In this document: in pieces, positions 53,803-62,348 of the stretch
Layout of the letters: each line of letters opens with the position of its first letter
Numbering within the stretch: position 1 is the first letter of the stretch
Source: Chryseobacterium foetidum
GTDB lineage: Bacteria > Bacteroidota > Bacteroidia > Flavobacteriales > Weeksellaceae
Length of the DNA stretch: 64,000 nt
Assembly: GCF_025457425.1 (NCBI RefSeq)
Contig: NZ_JAMXIA010000001.1
Coordinates: forward strand, 682,001-746,000
Direction: 5' to 3'
The notes under the pieces: model-generated
What the model saw: the letters and a program-made list of their open reading frames with translations, nothing else
What the model was told of the DNA's origin: nothing
The model's database searches: none
Position numbers and translations under genes: made by a program

Positions 53803-53842
53803 TCCCCCTGCACAAATCCTCCTGACTTTGAGCTCATCTCAA

Positions 53843-53871
53843 AAAAACCTCGCCCCCAAAGCGAGGTTTTT
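53843..53871. terminator. Bidirectional terminator
   Basis: AAAAACCTCGC (53843-53853) and GCGAGGTTTTT (53861-53871), 11-bp stem. It lies beyond unit A and may originally have ended the AAA ATPase gene. Confidence 0.85.
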
Positions 53872-53917
53872 CATTAAAAAAAAATCACACACGCGTCACA
53901 AAATCCAAAAATATTTT

Positions 53918-53925
53918 TATATTTG
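53918..53925 (+). promoter_or_regulatory. -7 element TATATTTG
   Basis: A perfect TAnnTTTG box 30 bp before the ATG at 53956; no TTG found at the -33 distance. Confidence 0.45.
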
Positions 53926-53955
53926 TTATGCTAACAATTTAAACACAAATGACTT

Positions 53956-54687
53956 ATGGCATCAACATCCGAAACCGGACACGCAAAAAACATTGCTAAT
54001 TTCCAGACATTAATCGAATACGTTCAGGGCTACGGCTCAGCCTACAACCCTTCAAAACAAAACATTCAACTGTCCGCTTTACTTGCACTCAAAGGTTCAG
54101 GAGATGCAGAAATGGCGAATACTTTGTCAAAAAACAACAATTACAAAAACAGAGTAAACGAAAGACAATTGGCGTTCAGTGATATCGAAAAATTGGCTTC
54201 ACGTTTAGTCAACGCTCTGGAGGCTACAGATGCATCTGCAGGAAGCATCAAAAATGCAAAATCGTTCCGACAGAAAATTCTGGGCAAACGCGTTGCCCCA
54301 CCCAAAGCGTCCACAGATCCGGAAAATGAAAATCCCAAAACCAATTCTGTGAGTCAGAAGTCTTTTGACCAAATCACTGAGCATTTGTCCGGACTGAAAA
54401 CTGTGCTGGAGTCAGAACCCAGCTATGCACCCAATGAAACAGAATTACAGGTAGCCACAATTACAACAAAAATTCAGGATTTACGGGCTAAAACAACCGC
54501 AGTGAACGCAGGCCTTGCCGAACTCAATAATTCCAGAATCAGCAGAAATAAAATCCTTTATACTGATGAAAACAGCATTTACGAAACAGCTGCCGATGTG
54601 AAAAAATACATCAAATCCGTATTCGGTCCCTCCAGTCCGGAATTTAAACAGGTTTCCGGATTGAAGATTTCAGGTTTAAAAAAATAA
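53956..54687 (+). CDS. Conserved Flavobacteriia protein of unknown function
   Basis: 243 residues, no signal peptide or membrane segment. The opening ASTSETGHAKNIANFQTLIE and GYGSAYNPSKQNIQLSALLAL are wording I associate with a hypothetical family widespread in Bacteroidetes. The rest is helical, rich in Lys, Asn and Ser, with two similar halves (residues about 1-105 and 120-215, each containing a leucine-spaced helix pair). Function unknown. It has its own terminator. Confidence 0.7.
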   Translation: MASTSETGHAKNIANFQTLIEYVQGYGSAYNPSKQNIQLSALLALKGSGDAEMANTLSKNNNYKNRVNERQLAFSDIEKLASRLVNALEATDASAGSIKNAKSFRQKILGKRVAPPKASTDPENENPKTNSVSQKSFDQITEHLSGLKTVLESEPSYAPNETELQVATITTKIQDLRAKTTAVNAGLAELNNSRISRNKILYTDENSIYETAADVKKYIKSVFGPSSPEFKQVSGLKISGLKK

Positions 54688-54701
54688 TTTTAATTAAAAA
54701 T

Positions 54702-54736
54702 CGCCGACAATTTTTCAACTGATCGGCGTTTTTTTT
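54702..54736 (+). terminator. Terminator
   Basis: CGCCGA (54702-54707) pairs with TCGGCG (54723-54728), then eight Ts. Confidence 0.8.
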
Positions 54737-54745
54737 GTTTCCAAA

Positions 54746-55018
54746 TCATTTCCCAAAGCGATAGCACTCCACCAAAAAGAAATTCAGCTCCATCCGAAAG
54801 CAAGCATACTATTTTCTAAAGAAATTCCACTCCACTCATCAGCAATATTACTCCATCCAACAGCAATCTTACTTCTCATAAAAACAATCATCCTCCATCT
54901 AAAAGAAATTTCGCTCCACCCAAAAGCAATCACACTCCGACCAAAAGTAATCCTGATCCACCCAAAAGCAATCATACTCCGACCAAAAGAAATCCTGCTC
55001 CACCCGCAAGCAATCAGG
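54746..55018. repeat. 21-bp minisatellite, 13 units
   Basis: Thirteen degenerate tandem units of exactly 21 bp, best form CTCCACCCAAAAGCAATCAYA alternating with CTCCGACCAAAAGWAATCCTG, so a 42-bp higher-order period is visible in the right half. An 87-codon minus-strand ORF (55047-54784) reads it as a seven-residue repeat (IAFGWSR, ISFGRSM, ...), but repeat units continue past its stop codon. Confidence 0.85.
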
Positions 55019-55228
55019 TTACCGCAAAACACTTTTCCTATCCTCAAAAAGTAAACGAAATGTCTTCCAGAAAACTACACAAACACACACAGCAACAATT
55101 CACTCTCACAACACATACTTTCAGCCATTAAAAAGATTGCCGGATTGCTTAATCCATCACCATTCTGCTTCCTCAGAGGGATGGACTCGAACAAAGGGAA
55201 GAAGTCTGGATAGTTTCCAACAAAAAAA
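55019..55228. other. Intergenic DNA before IS copy 2
   Basis: About 210 bp with a CACAAACACACACAG stretch but no gene, hairpin or repeat I can support. Confidence 0.4.
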
Positions 55229-55314
55229 GAATCCGTCTCACAACAAAATTTGAGGCGGATTTTTTATTTCAGTAAAATGTATATTATTTTGGAAAATAGA
55301 AAAAGTTGTCCTCT

Positions 55315-56061
55315 TTAGGCAACTTTCTTTCTTAGATTGTGTGCTAAAGCGTGTAAACCGAACTCCAATTCTACTTTTTTCAGACCTTTGAGGGTAAACC
55401 GCTTAAAATTATTGCAATGTTTGAGATGTGCAAACACAGGTTCTACTTCAACCGAGCGTTGTTTTCTTTTTTTAATGCCTTTTTCACTGTTTAAAAGCTT
55501 TCGTATTTTCTCTTTGTAATCTTCCAAATGATGGTTCCGTTCGATGCTTCGGTTTTCTTTGGAACTGTGGCAAACGCCTCTAATTGGGCATCCATAGCAG
55601 TTTTTAGCCTGATAATGGGAGAGCTTTTGAGGATAACCGGTCTTGGTTTTGCGCGTGCTTTCGTGCGTTTTTTCCATCTTTTGTCCCATCGGACAGATAT
55701 AAAAATCGCCTTCCCCGTTGTAATGCAGATTTTCTTTGCTGAAAGTCTTGTGTTTCGCCTGATAATGGGCATTCTGCTCTTTGTCGAAAGTATTGTATTT
55801 TACAAATGGTGTAATATTGTTCTGTTCCAATAATTCGTAGTTCTGCTCGCTTCCGTACCCCGCATCGGCAGTGAGTTCTTCCAACTCTTCCATTCTTTTT
55901 TTACCAAACAATTTCTCAAAATTTTCCAAATGACGCTCCAAAGTATTGATATCATTGGTTTGCTGATGGATGGTATAATTGACGATGATTTGATTTTGAC
56001 TTCGTCGAATCTTCGATTTCTGTGGAAATCTGTGCATTATAAGCCGGTTTGAGCTGTCCAT
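55315..56061 (-). CDS. IS1182-type transposase, C-terminal part (copy 2)
   Basis: Identical in protein sequence to the ORF at 44303-45049: the latter part of the DDE domain and the cysteine-rich C-terminus, in the +1 frame relative to the N-terminal ORF. Confidence 0.8.
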   Translation of the reverse strand: MDSSNRLIMHRFPQKSKIRRSQNQIIVNYTIHQQTNDINTLERHLENFEKLFGKKRMEELEELTADAGYGSEQNYELLEQNNITPFVKYNTFDKEQNAHYQAKHKTFSKENLHYNGEGDFYICPMGQKMEKTHESTRKTKTGYPQKLSHYQAKNCYGCPIRGVCHSSKENRSIERNHHLEDYKEKIRKLLNSEKGIKKRKQRSVEVEPVFAHLKHCNNFKRFTLKGLKKVELEFGLHALAHNLRKKVA

Positions 56062-56887
56062 TCATCATGTGATCGTCCTTCATTCTCATGAAAGTAGCAT
56101 CTTCATCGGTCTTGCTGTAGGAATTCCGCTCTGCTAAAATAGCTTCCTGAGCTTCGTATTTATCGAGGTTTTTCTCAAAATTGTTTTTAATGTAATTCAG
56201 TTTGGCTTTGGCTTTTTTGTCGGAATCGGTTTTACCCCCGCTGCCTTTTAATTTGGCATTGATATTTTCTGCCGTTTGCCGGATTTTTTCTTTGCTGATC
56301 TCTTTGAACTCCGGCGGTTCAGGGTCTTTATCTTCTTCCTTTGCCACACTTTGAGCGTATTTCCAGAGCTCTTCCAGTTGACGAAGCATTTTTTCTTTGT
56401 TGGTTTTGATGGAATTTGCCCAGACAAAAGTGTAGCGACCCGCCTGTGCTTCAATTTTGGTTCCGTCTACAAACACCTGTTTCAGGCTCACCAAACCTTC
56501 TTCTGCCAAAAGCAAAACCACCTGGGAGAAAATATTTTTGAAGGCGGCTTCAAGTTTATGGGCACGAAAACGGTTCACGGTATTGTGATCTACAATACTC
56601 ATGTTGGAGAGCCACATGAAGTTGATGTTTTCACGAAGCGCTTTTTCGATTTTCCGCGATGAATAAATATTGTTCATATACGCAAAAACCATCACCTTGA
56701 GCATCATCACAGGGTGATAACTGGGATTTCCTTCTTTACTGTAAGCTTTCAGGAGCGGGTCAATGTTTACCTTCTCCAAAATATCATTAACGATCCGAAC
56801 AGGATGATTTTCGGGAATCAAATCCTCAAAACTATAAGGAAACAAAACCAACTGATTTTGATTATAATGCTTAAAATTCATAAACAA
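55952..56887 (-). CDS. IS1182-type transposase, N-terminal part (copy 2)
   Basis: Identical in protein sequence to the ORF at 44940-45875. The break after YNAQISTE is shared, so it was present before the duplication of the element. Confidence 0.8.
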   Translation of the reverse strand: MFMNFKHYNQNQLVLFPYSFEDLIPENHPVRIVNDILEKVNIDPLLKAYSKEGNPSYHPVMMLKVMVFAYMNNIYSSRKIEKALRENINFMWLSNMSIVDHNTVNRFRAHKLEAAFKNIFSQVVLLLAEEGLVSLKQVFVDGTKIEAQAGRYTFVWANSIKTNKEKMLRQLEELWKYAQSVAKEEDKDPEPPEFKEISKEKIRQTAENINAKLKGSGGKTDSDKKAKAKLNYIKNNFEKNLDKYEAQEAILAERNSYSKTDEDATFMRMKDDHMMNGQLKPAYNAQISTEIEDSTKSKSNHRQLYHPSANQ

Positions 56888-57008
56888 CTATCTGATTATC
56901 AGATATAAATATACGAAATCCTGCAATAATTACCAAAAAAAACCGCCTCAGTTGTGAGACGGATTCTCTTCTAATGAATATGAAATTAATTAAGTGTGCT
57001 CTTATTTT

Positions 57009-60000
57009 TTACTGAACGATAATTTTAAAATTGCTGTTCAGATTGTCGCCGGAAACATTCAGAATATAATTTCCTGAAACTCTTTTACCTGCGATATTCA
57101 GATGAAAGACTCCGTTTCCGTTTGCTTTCACCTCTTCTTTAAGGATTACTTTTCCGCTCATATCAATAACCGTAGCCGTAAGACTTGATTTTTTATACTC
57201 AGGAAGTTTAATGTTGATCTGATCTTTCACAGGATTCGGGTAAACTGATCCTACATTTTTGCTGATGCTGAATTCCGCATTTGCCAACACTGCCTGACTG
57301 TATAGGGCATTGATTTCAGCGGGTGTTAAAGCATAATTATACATTTTCAACTCATCAAATGCACCTTTGTAAGGAGCCGAGGCGTTCGCCGTAGACTGGA
57401 ATTCAAGTTCACCAATGTTTCCGATAACAAAATCACTCGCTTCACCAATTCCACCTACCGCAGTTTCGTCAGTTTCAGTCATGAATACACCATTTCTGTA
57501 AATTCTGATCTTGTGAGCCGTAATATCTCTCTGAAGAACCACATGCACCCATGTTCCGTTAAAATACTGGGCAATAGGTGAAGTAATTTCCTTTTTAGTC
57601 ACATCATCATCGATGGCAAATCTTAACTGGCCACCTTTCATTTCTACATTAAAACGCTTTCCGGTTGCACCCGTTGCTGTATTTTTAGTAATCGAACCCT
57701 TACACAATACATAAAGACTCGTTGCAGAAGAAGACGGGATCATACTTGCCGGAGCTTTCATCCAGTAAGAAACCGTGAAAGAATTGGTATTAAACATAAT
57801 CTGTTCCTGATGCGGAATGCTTGCTATGTAAGGCGTGACTGAAGTTCCCGGAGCGGTAGCCAGATCCAGAGCAAAATTTTCTTTCCCCGGAACCCTTACA
57901 CTTGCATTGTCGTAAGCTACATTCAAAGTTCCGTTGTTGGCATAAGTAGTTACATCAGCAATCTGCTCACCATCCCCCGGTGTTTCAGAGAAAGGCCAGT
58001 TTCCTACCAAAGACGGCGTCAAAGGACGGAAATTCCATACATCACCTGTTACCGAACCAAGAGTATTAGAAGAATCGATTCTCCAGTAATAGTTGGTTGC
58101 CGTGCTTAAATTGCTCATCTGATAAGAAGGCGCTGCAGAATAAGGAACCGTTGCCACATTGGTTAAATTCTGTGGATCAGTTCCGAAATAAACCGTAAAG
58201 TTGGTTGTATTGGTACTTCCTGTCCATTTTAAAAGTAAATTTCCATTGGCAAAATCTACATTTAAATTATTGTTGGCAGGAGTTGGAGCTGTTGCTTTAG
58301 TTGGGGCTGAAGGTACGGGTGGCGTCGTCACAGAAGTATTTGACGAATATACCGAAGAATCTGTGGCATTTACGGCTTTAACTCTGTAAAAATACTGCGT
58401 ATTTGGCGTAAGACCACTGTCATTATAACTTGTAGAGTTAGCAGGAAGTGTAGCAATCACCGCAAAATTATTTGCATTGGAAAGCGAACGTTCCAAAACA
58501 TAACTGGTTTCATTGGTAGCATTATCTGCCCAGTTCACCGTTAAAGAACTTGCAGCCGGTGTTCCCGAAGTAAGTGCATTGGTGAAATTCACTCCCGTTG
58601 GCGGATTTACAAAATCCGGTGCAACCGTATTCGGAAGACTGTTGATGTACACTTCTATATTCAGATAAGGTGCGTTGGTGGTGCTGACGTTTAAAGCATC
58701 AGCAACGTTTGGATTTAATCCGTTTGCGGTTTCCCAGGCATCCGGCATACCGTCATTATCTGTGTCTAAAGGAGCCGGCGCGCCGTAGATGTGACCTGCA
58801 CCACCGTTCACAAAACCGTATTGTGCAGTTAAGTCAGACTGTACATAAACGTATGCGGCTGAAGTTCCTTTCGTTTCCAAATCTGAAATCATCAGCTGAT
58901 CTACCTGATCTCTTTTAGGATAAGATGCTCCTACACTTGCCACCACTTTATTGTATGCTTCCAGAGCAGATAATGTCGGGTTTTTCATCGGATAATCATA
59001 CGAAGTTGTTTGTATCGCATTGATATCTCCAACAGGGAATCCCGTTAAATCCTGTGGAACTAAAGTACCATCTAAAGTGCCGTTTTTATTATTGTCAAAA
59101 TAATTTCCCGGACCGTAGAGATTAAAGTTGGCATTTCCCACACTGAAAGGTGTTGTCACCGAATTGCTTGTGTGCGGGCCTCCGATAAAGTAATTGTTGA
59201 TGATATTTACAAAAGAACTTCCGGCAGAATCTCCACCCATGATATACGCTTCACCGGATTGTGTATGTCCGTAAGTATTGCCGTAATTCCCCCAGTTGTA
59301 AACCACATTGTTCACAAACTCGTTGATTCCTTTTACTTTGTTGTTACGGGTTTTATTGGAAGTGTATAAATTTCCGATAAGACTGATTTTTCCTCCTGCA
59401 GATGGCTGCATCAACCCTCCTGCAGAGTGGTTGTGACGGTGAAGACCCTGCCCCATAATAGAGTTCTGAATAGTAATATTATCCGGGCTGTTTCCGTTGT
59501 TATCCCAGTTGATAGAGAAAACCTCATCGGTTCCCCAGCTGAAAGTCATGTGATCCAAAATGATATTGGCACCATTTGAAATCCCTGATGCATCCTGATT
59601 CTGAGCCGTGCCACCATATCTGATACGGACATATCTTGCGATGGTATTATTTGAACCTGAAAAAGAAACTCTGGAACCTAAAAATAAAATCCCTTCTCCG
59701 GGAGCGGTTTGCCCTGCAATTGTAGTATTGGGAGCAACTGCAATCACGGACTGCGGAGTGATAATTCCTCCCACCTTAAAGATCACAAATCTTCCCGGCT
59801 GGCTCACCGCATCACGGAAAGAACCAGGTCCGCTGTCATTCAAATTCGTTACCAGATAGATCTGAGGATTGGCAGCACCTCTTGCCCCTGTCGTAAATCT
59901 TCCGAAACCTGTAGCTTCGGGAAAAGCCAAAGTCTGCGCATCTAAACCCGCCGCGGATAAAGTCAATCCACATACCAGCAAAGATTTTAGAGCTTGCTTC

Positions 60001-60023
60001 ATGAGTAAAGTTTTCTTGTTCAT
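57009..60023 (-). CDS. T9SS-secreted pectate-lyase-like protein with FN3 and LamG domains
   Basis: 1004 residues. A signal peptide to about residue 29 is followed by a parallel beta-helix of the polysaccharide lyase family 1 kind (about 34-400): FPEATGFGRFTTGARG, NTTIAGQTAPG, ANIILDHMTFSWGTDEV, GLHRHNHSAGGLM. A DTDNDGMPDAWE calcium-binding segment (about 421) precedes one or two FN3 domains (475-665), a LamG concanavalin-like domain (about 670-915) and a Por sorting domain (930-1004, VGSVYPNPVKDQINI). It would be exported by T9SS to bind and cleave plant polysaccharide (inference). A later ATG at 60002 is an alternative start. Confidence 0.88.
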   Translation of the reverse strand: MNKKTLLMKQALKSLLVCGLTLSAAGLDAQTLAFPEATGFGRFTTGARGAANPQIYLVTNLNDSGPGSFRDAVSQPGRFVIFKVGGIITPQSVIAVAPNTTIAGQTAPGEGILFLGSRVSFSGSNNTIARYVRIRYGGTAQNQDASGISNGANIILDHMTFSWGTDEVFSINWDNNGNSPDNITIQNSIMGQGLHRHNHSAGGLMQPSAGGKISLIGNLYTSNKTRNNKVKGINEFVNNVVYNWGNYGNTYGHTQSGEAYIMGGDSAGSSFVNIINNYFIGGPHTSNSVTTPFSVGNANFNLYGPGNYFDNNKNGTLDGTLVPQDLTGFPVGDINAIQTTSYDYPMKNPTLSALEAYNKVVASVGASYPKRDQVDQLMISDLETKGTSAAYVYVQSDLTAQYGFVNGGAGHIYGAPAPLDTDNDGMPDAWETANGLNPNVADALNVSTTNAPYLNIEVYINSLPNTVAPDFVNPPTGVNFTNALTSGTPAASSLTVNWADNATNETSYVLERSLSNANNFAVIATLPANSTSYNDSGLTPNTQYFYRVKAVNATDSSVYSSNTSVTTPPVPSAPTKATAPTPANNNLNVDFANGNLLLKWTGSTNTTNFTVYFGTDPQNLTNVATVPYSAAPSYQMSNLSTATNYYWRIDSSNTLGSVTGDVWNFRPLTPSLVGNWPFSETPGDGEQIADVTTYANNGTLNVAYDNASVRVPGKENFALDLATAPGTSVTPYIASIPHQEQIMFNTNSFTVSYWMKAPASMIPSSSATSLYVLCKGSITKNTATGATGKRFNVEMKGGQLRFAIDDDVTKKEITSPIAQYFNGTWVHVVLQRDITAHKIRIYRNGVFMTETDETAVGGIGEASDFVIGNIGELEFQSTANASAPYKGAFDELKMYNYALTPAEINALYSQAVLANAEFSISKNVGSVYPNPVKDQINIKLPEYKKSSLTATVIDMSGKVILKEEVKANGNGVFHLNIAGKRVSGNYILNVSGDNLNSNFKIIVQ

Positions 60024-60300
60024 TTAATATTAATTTTGTGTTAACCAATCTACCCACATTGGCAAATATGAGCATCCTGCCCCATCCTGCTACCTTATTA
60101 AAAATCAAATAATTACGTTTTAAATCATATTATTTACACTAAGTTAAATTAATTTTAATGGACTGAAAATCATTGGGAGAAAGGAGTCGATAATATTAAT
60201 TTTAATGAAGCTTAAAACTTAATTTTTTCTATAAAGTTAATTGACTTGAAGGGATTTTAATGAATCAACTGTTGAAGATTTTTGTTATATTTGATTATAG

Positions 60301-60969
60301 TTTGGATTGACGCAATGCGTCAATCTGAAAGTTATCTGCAATTAAAAAAACTATGGATATTAAACGAAACCTTTACATTTTAAAAATTCTTAAAGAATCA
60401 TTTGGAGAAAATCTAACTGACCCTGTTATAAAAAGTAGTATAAGTTTTTCAAATTATTGGACAGAATTTGAAGAAATGATTTCACAACATAAAATACAAA
60501 CTAATCCAGATATAAAAAGACTAGCACAAGCTCGTGGAGTTGATTTATTTCAGAAAACTAGAATATTCAGTTTTCTAAATATCATTTTCTTTATTTCTGG
60601 AGTAATTTTTCTTTTTTTTAATTGGAAAGTATCTACTGTTCTTTTTGCAATTCTTCTAATAAATTTCATTTACATAAAATCTTTGAAGAAAAAATTAATT
60701 CAAAATGAAATTAATATTTTCAACGAAGTTATGATGAACAAAGAAAATGATACCGAAAGATTTATAGAAATAATTAAATATTATTGTACGGGTGGAATAC
60801 AACTTATTACTGAAAAAGGAAGTGCTTTTCTACCAGTATTACCTGAAACTTGTATTACTGGAGTTCAAACATTTCCTCATCATAAATATGAAGAAGAAAA
60901 AAAAATACTTGAAAATTATAAAGAATAAAGTGAAAAGATAACTGCAGATAACATGAACTGTGTAAAAAA
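60301..60969 (+). mobile_element. Cassette-like gene unit B (191-residue cargo)
   Basis: The left module TTTGGATTGACGCAATGCGT (60301-60320) is identical to unit A and here completes a TTGACGCA-A-TGCGTCAA hairpin. Inverted repeats are GTTATCTGCA (60331-60340) and TGCAGATAAC (60943-60952); the right module CATGAACTGTGTAAAAAA (60952-60969) is identical to unit A. The IS110 transposase stop codon lies only 9 bp beyond. Confidence 0.6.
60353..60928 (+). CDS. Membrane protein of unknown function, cargo of unit B
   Basis: 191 residues. The soluble N-terminal ~75 residues are followed by two close membrane helices (about 78-95 and 97-113) and a soluble C-terminal region. Composition is strikingly AT-rich (13 G/C in the 60 bases 60541-60600), below the neighbouring genes, which points to transfer. 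I recognise no family. The ATG is 12 bp after the left inverted repeat, so the promoter must lie in or upstream of the left module. Confidence 0.7.
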   Translation: MDIKRNLYILKILKESFGENLTDPVIKSSISFSNYWTEFEEMISQHKIQTNPDIKRLAQARGVDLFQKTRIFSFLNIIFFISGVIFLFFNWKVSTVLFAILLINFIYIKSLKKKLIQNEINIFNEVMMNKENDTERFIEIIKYYCTGGIQLITEKGSAFLPVLPETCITGVQTFPHHKYEEEKKILENYKE

Positions 60970-60978
60970 CCAAACATT

Positions 60979-61956
60979 TTAGGCACTTTTTACAAAAAAA
61001 TTATCCTGGTACGCTGTTTTGTTTTTTACCACCCCAAATACAATCTTGAGCAGCTTGTTGCACACTGCAATTACAGCTGCTTTTTTGTTTTTTCCTTTCT
61101 CTACCAGTCGGTCAAAAAGGGTCTTACATTGAGCATTGGTCTTCTTCGCATTTAGGGCACACATGTACAGAATATGGCGCAACTGTTTTCCGCCCTGTTT
61201 GCAGATACGGACCCGTCCACGGATGCTGCTTCCGCTCCGATATTCTGTGGGACTCAGACCTGCATAAGAGATCAGTTGTTTATACGAATTCATGTCTTTA
61301 AAACCTTGGGTATAGATGATCAGTTCTGCTGCAGCTCTTCTGCCAATGCCTTTTACGCTGGTAACCAATTTCAACATTTCTGCTTCCCAGGCAATGAGTT
61401 TCTGTTGCAGAATTATCTCTAAATTCAACTTCTCTTCCCGAAGTTTTTTGATGATTTTCTCAAAGCTTTTTTCAATCGTTTTTGTATCAAAAGGACACTT
61501 TTTAATGCTGTGAATCTGATTGCTGAACTTGGTAATTTCTTTCGTCAGATCATGGATCGCATTATTTAAAGAACGGCACTCAAAGTACTCTGTATCGGGC
61601 ATTGCGTAAATTTCAGGTCGGCGTTCAACACCATATTCATAGATTCGTTTCGCATCTTTTTTGTCTGATTTATTGCGTTCCAAATGCATCTGGATGTAGC
61701 GCTTGATCTGCAGCGCATCCACAACACTGAAAGCAATATTCTGTTCCTTTAAAAAGAAAATCAAATGAAGGTGATAAACTCCCGTAGCTTCCATCACAAA
61801 GTGAGTTTCCCGGCCTGCTGATCGGATCATTTTCCGAAATCCGGTAACCGTATTTGTGACCTGTAAATGTTGAAGAACTCCTTCTTTATTTTTAAAATAA
61901 AGATCTAACGTCTCGCTGGAAACATCAATACCGCAGTAGTTGTTTTTTTCTTCCAT
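60979..61956 (-). CDS. IS110 family transposase (RNA-guided recombinase type)
   Basis: 325 residues. The N-terminal RuvC-like DEDD domain shows D11 (CGIDVSS), E56 (VMEATGVY), D98 and D101 (SDKKDAKR). The C-terminal Transposase_20 domain contains VTSVKGIGRRAAAELI and the reactive-serine region SYAGLSPTEYRSGSSIRG. The length and all catalytic residues are as in functional IS110 enzymes such as IS621, so it may be active. Family members are guided by a bridge RNA from the element's non-coding end. Confidence 0.92.
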   Translation of the reverse strand: MEEKNNYCGIDVSSETLDLYFKNKEGVLQHLQVTNTVTGFRKMIRSAGRETHFVMEATGVYHLHLIFFLKEQNIAFSVVDALQIKRYIQMHLERNKSDKKDAKRIYEYGVERRPEIYAMPDTEYFECRSLNNAIHDLTKEITKFSNQIHSIKKCPFDTKTIEKSFEKIIKKLREEKLNLEIILQQKLIAWEAEMLKLVTSVKGIGRRAAAELIIYTQGFKDMNSYKQLISYAGLSPTEYRSGSSIRGRVRICKQGGKQLRHILYMCALNAKKTNAQCKTLFDRLVEKGKNKKAAVIAVCNKLLKIVFGVVKNKTAYQDNFFVKSA

Positions 61957-62150
61957 TTTTTATACTTTTATTCTTTCTTGAGAGAACAATTCTTGACTGC
62001 AACCAACGATCCTAACACGAACTTTATGTTCAAATAAACTGTACGGTTTCGAGCAAGAAAATGAGCAGGGATAATCATGTTAGTGAAGCTTAAATGCTTA
62101 AAGGGTTTGCCTATCTTATTCTGCTCATTCGTTCTTTCTTTTTTATAGTT
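61957..62150 (-). ncRNA. Candidate IS110 bridge RNA region
   Basis: Non-coding DNA directly upstream of the transposase start. On the minus strand it contains a 9-bp stem, AATGAGCAG (62129-62121) with CTGCTCATT (62068-62060), enclosing a 52-nt internal loop, followed by smaller hairpins toward the gene. Bridge RNAs of the IS110 group are encoded here and carry two such loops. The transcript and its limits are inferred. Confidence 0.5.
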
Positions 62151-62189
62151 TATATTTAATAAATTTAAGGAATTGCAAACATAGGAAGG

Positions 62190-62295
62190 GTTTTGCAATA
62201 GTGGGGCGAAACTGCAAAGTTCAACGATATTTCTTCGGTTCAACTCTTGTACAAAATTGAAGATTTGTACTTCGATTGCCCCACCATCGCAAAGC
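62190..62295. repeat. attC-like imperfect palindrome
   Basis: GTTTTGCAATAGTGGGGC (62190-62207) and GCCCCACCATCGCAAAGC (62278-62295) pair at 15 of 18 positions; the three mismatches are G-U compatible on one strand. The inner arms (near 62212-62222 and 62256-62270) pair more weakly. No gene is present. Confidence 0.55.
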
Positions 62296-62348
62296 CCCGA
62301 AACATTAGCGGAAACCCTACCAAGCCAACGCAAAACGACAGACATTGG

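Larger units (their letters stand above)
55229..56966 (-). mobile_element. IS1182-type insertion sequence, copy 2
   Basis: Same 1738-bp element as copy 1, offset by 11,012 bp, same orientation; I found no difference on comparison, including the frame break. Flanks TTCCAACAAAAAAA and TCTTCTAATG show no target duplication and do not match those of copy 1. Confidence 0.85.
60970..62150 (-). mobile_element. IS110-family insertion sequence (ends approximate)
   Basis: Contains the transposase gene and about 190 bp of upstream non-coding DNA, the layout of IS110-group elements, which lack long inverted repeats and target duplications. Exact ends cannot be fixed without a second copy or an empty site. 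The right end falls within the last bases of cassette-like unit B or immediately after it. Confidence 0.6.

Noticed and set aside
54746-55018. CRISPR array
   Set aside because: Units are contiguous 21-mers without unique spacers, and no cas gene is near.
54784-55047. 87-codon minus-strand ORF over the 21-bp minisatellite, as a gene
   Set aside because: Repeat units continue on both sides of the ORF and no promoter is evident; a 21-bp period keeps any frame open. Listed as a repeat, with the coding option noted as a finding.
52947-60969. Classical mobile integron with attC sites
   Set aside because: No integrase gene and the cores (GTTACCT, GTTATCT) do not fit GTTRRRY; kept only as cassette-like units.
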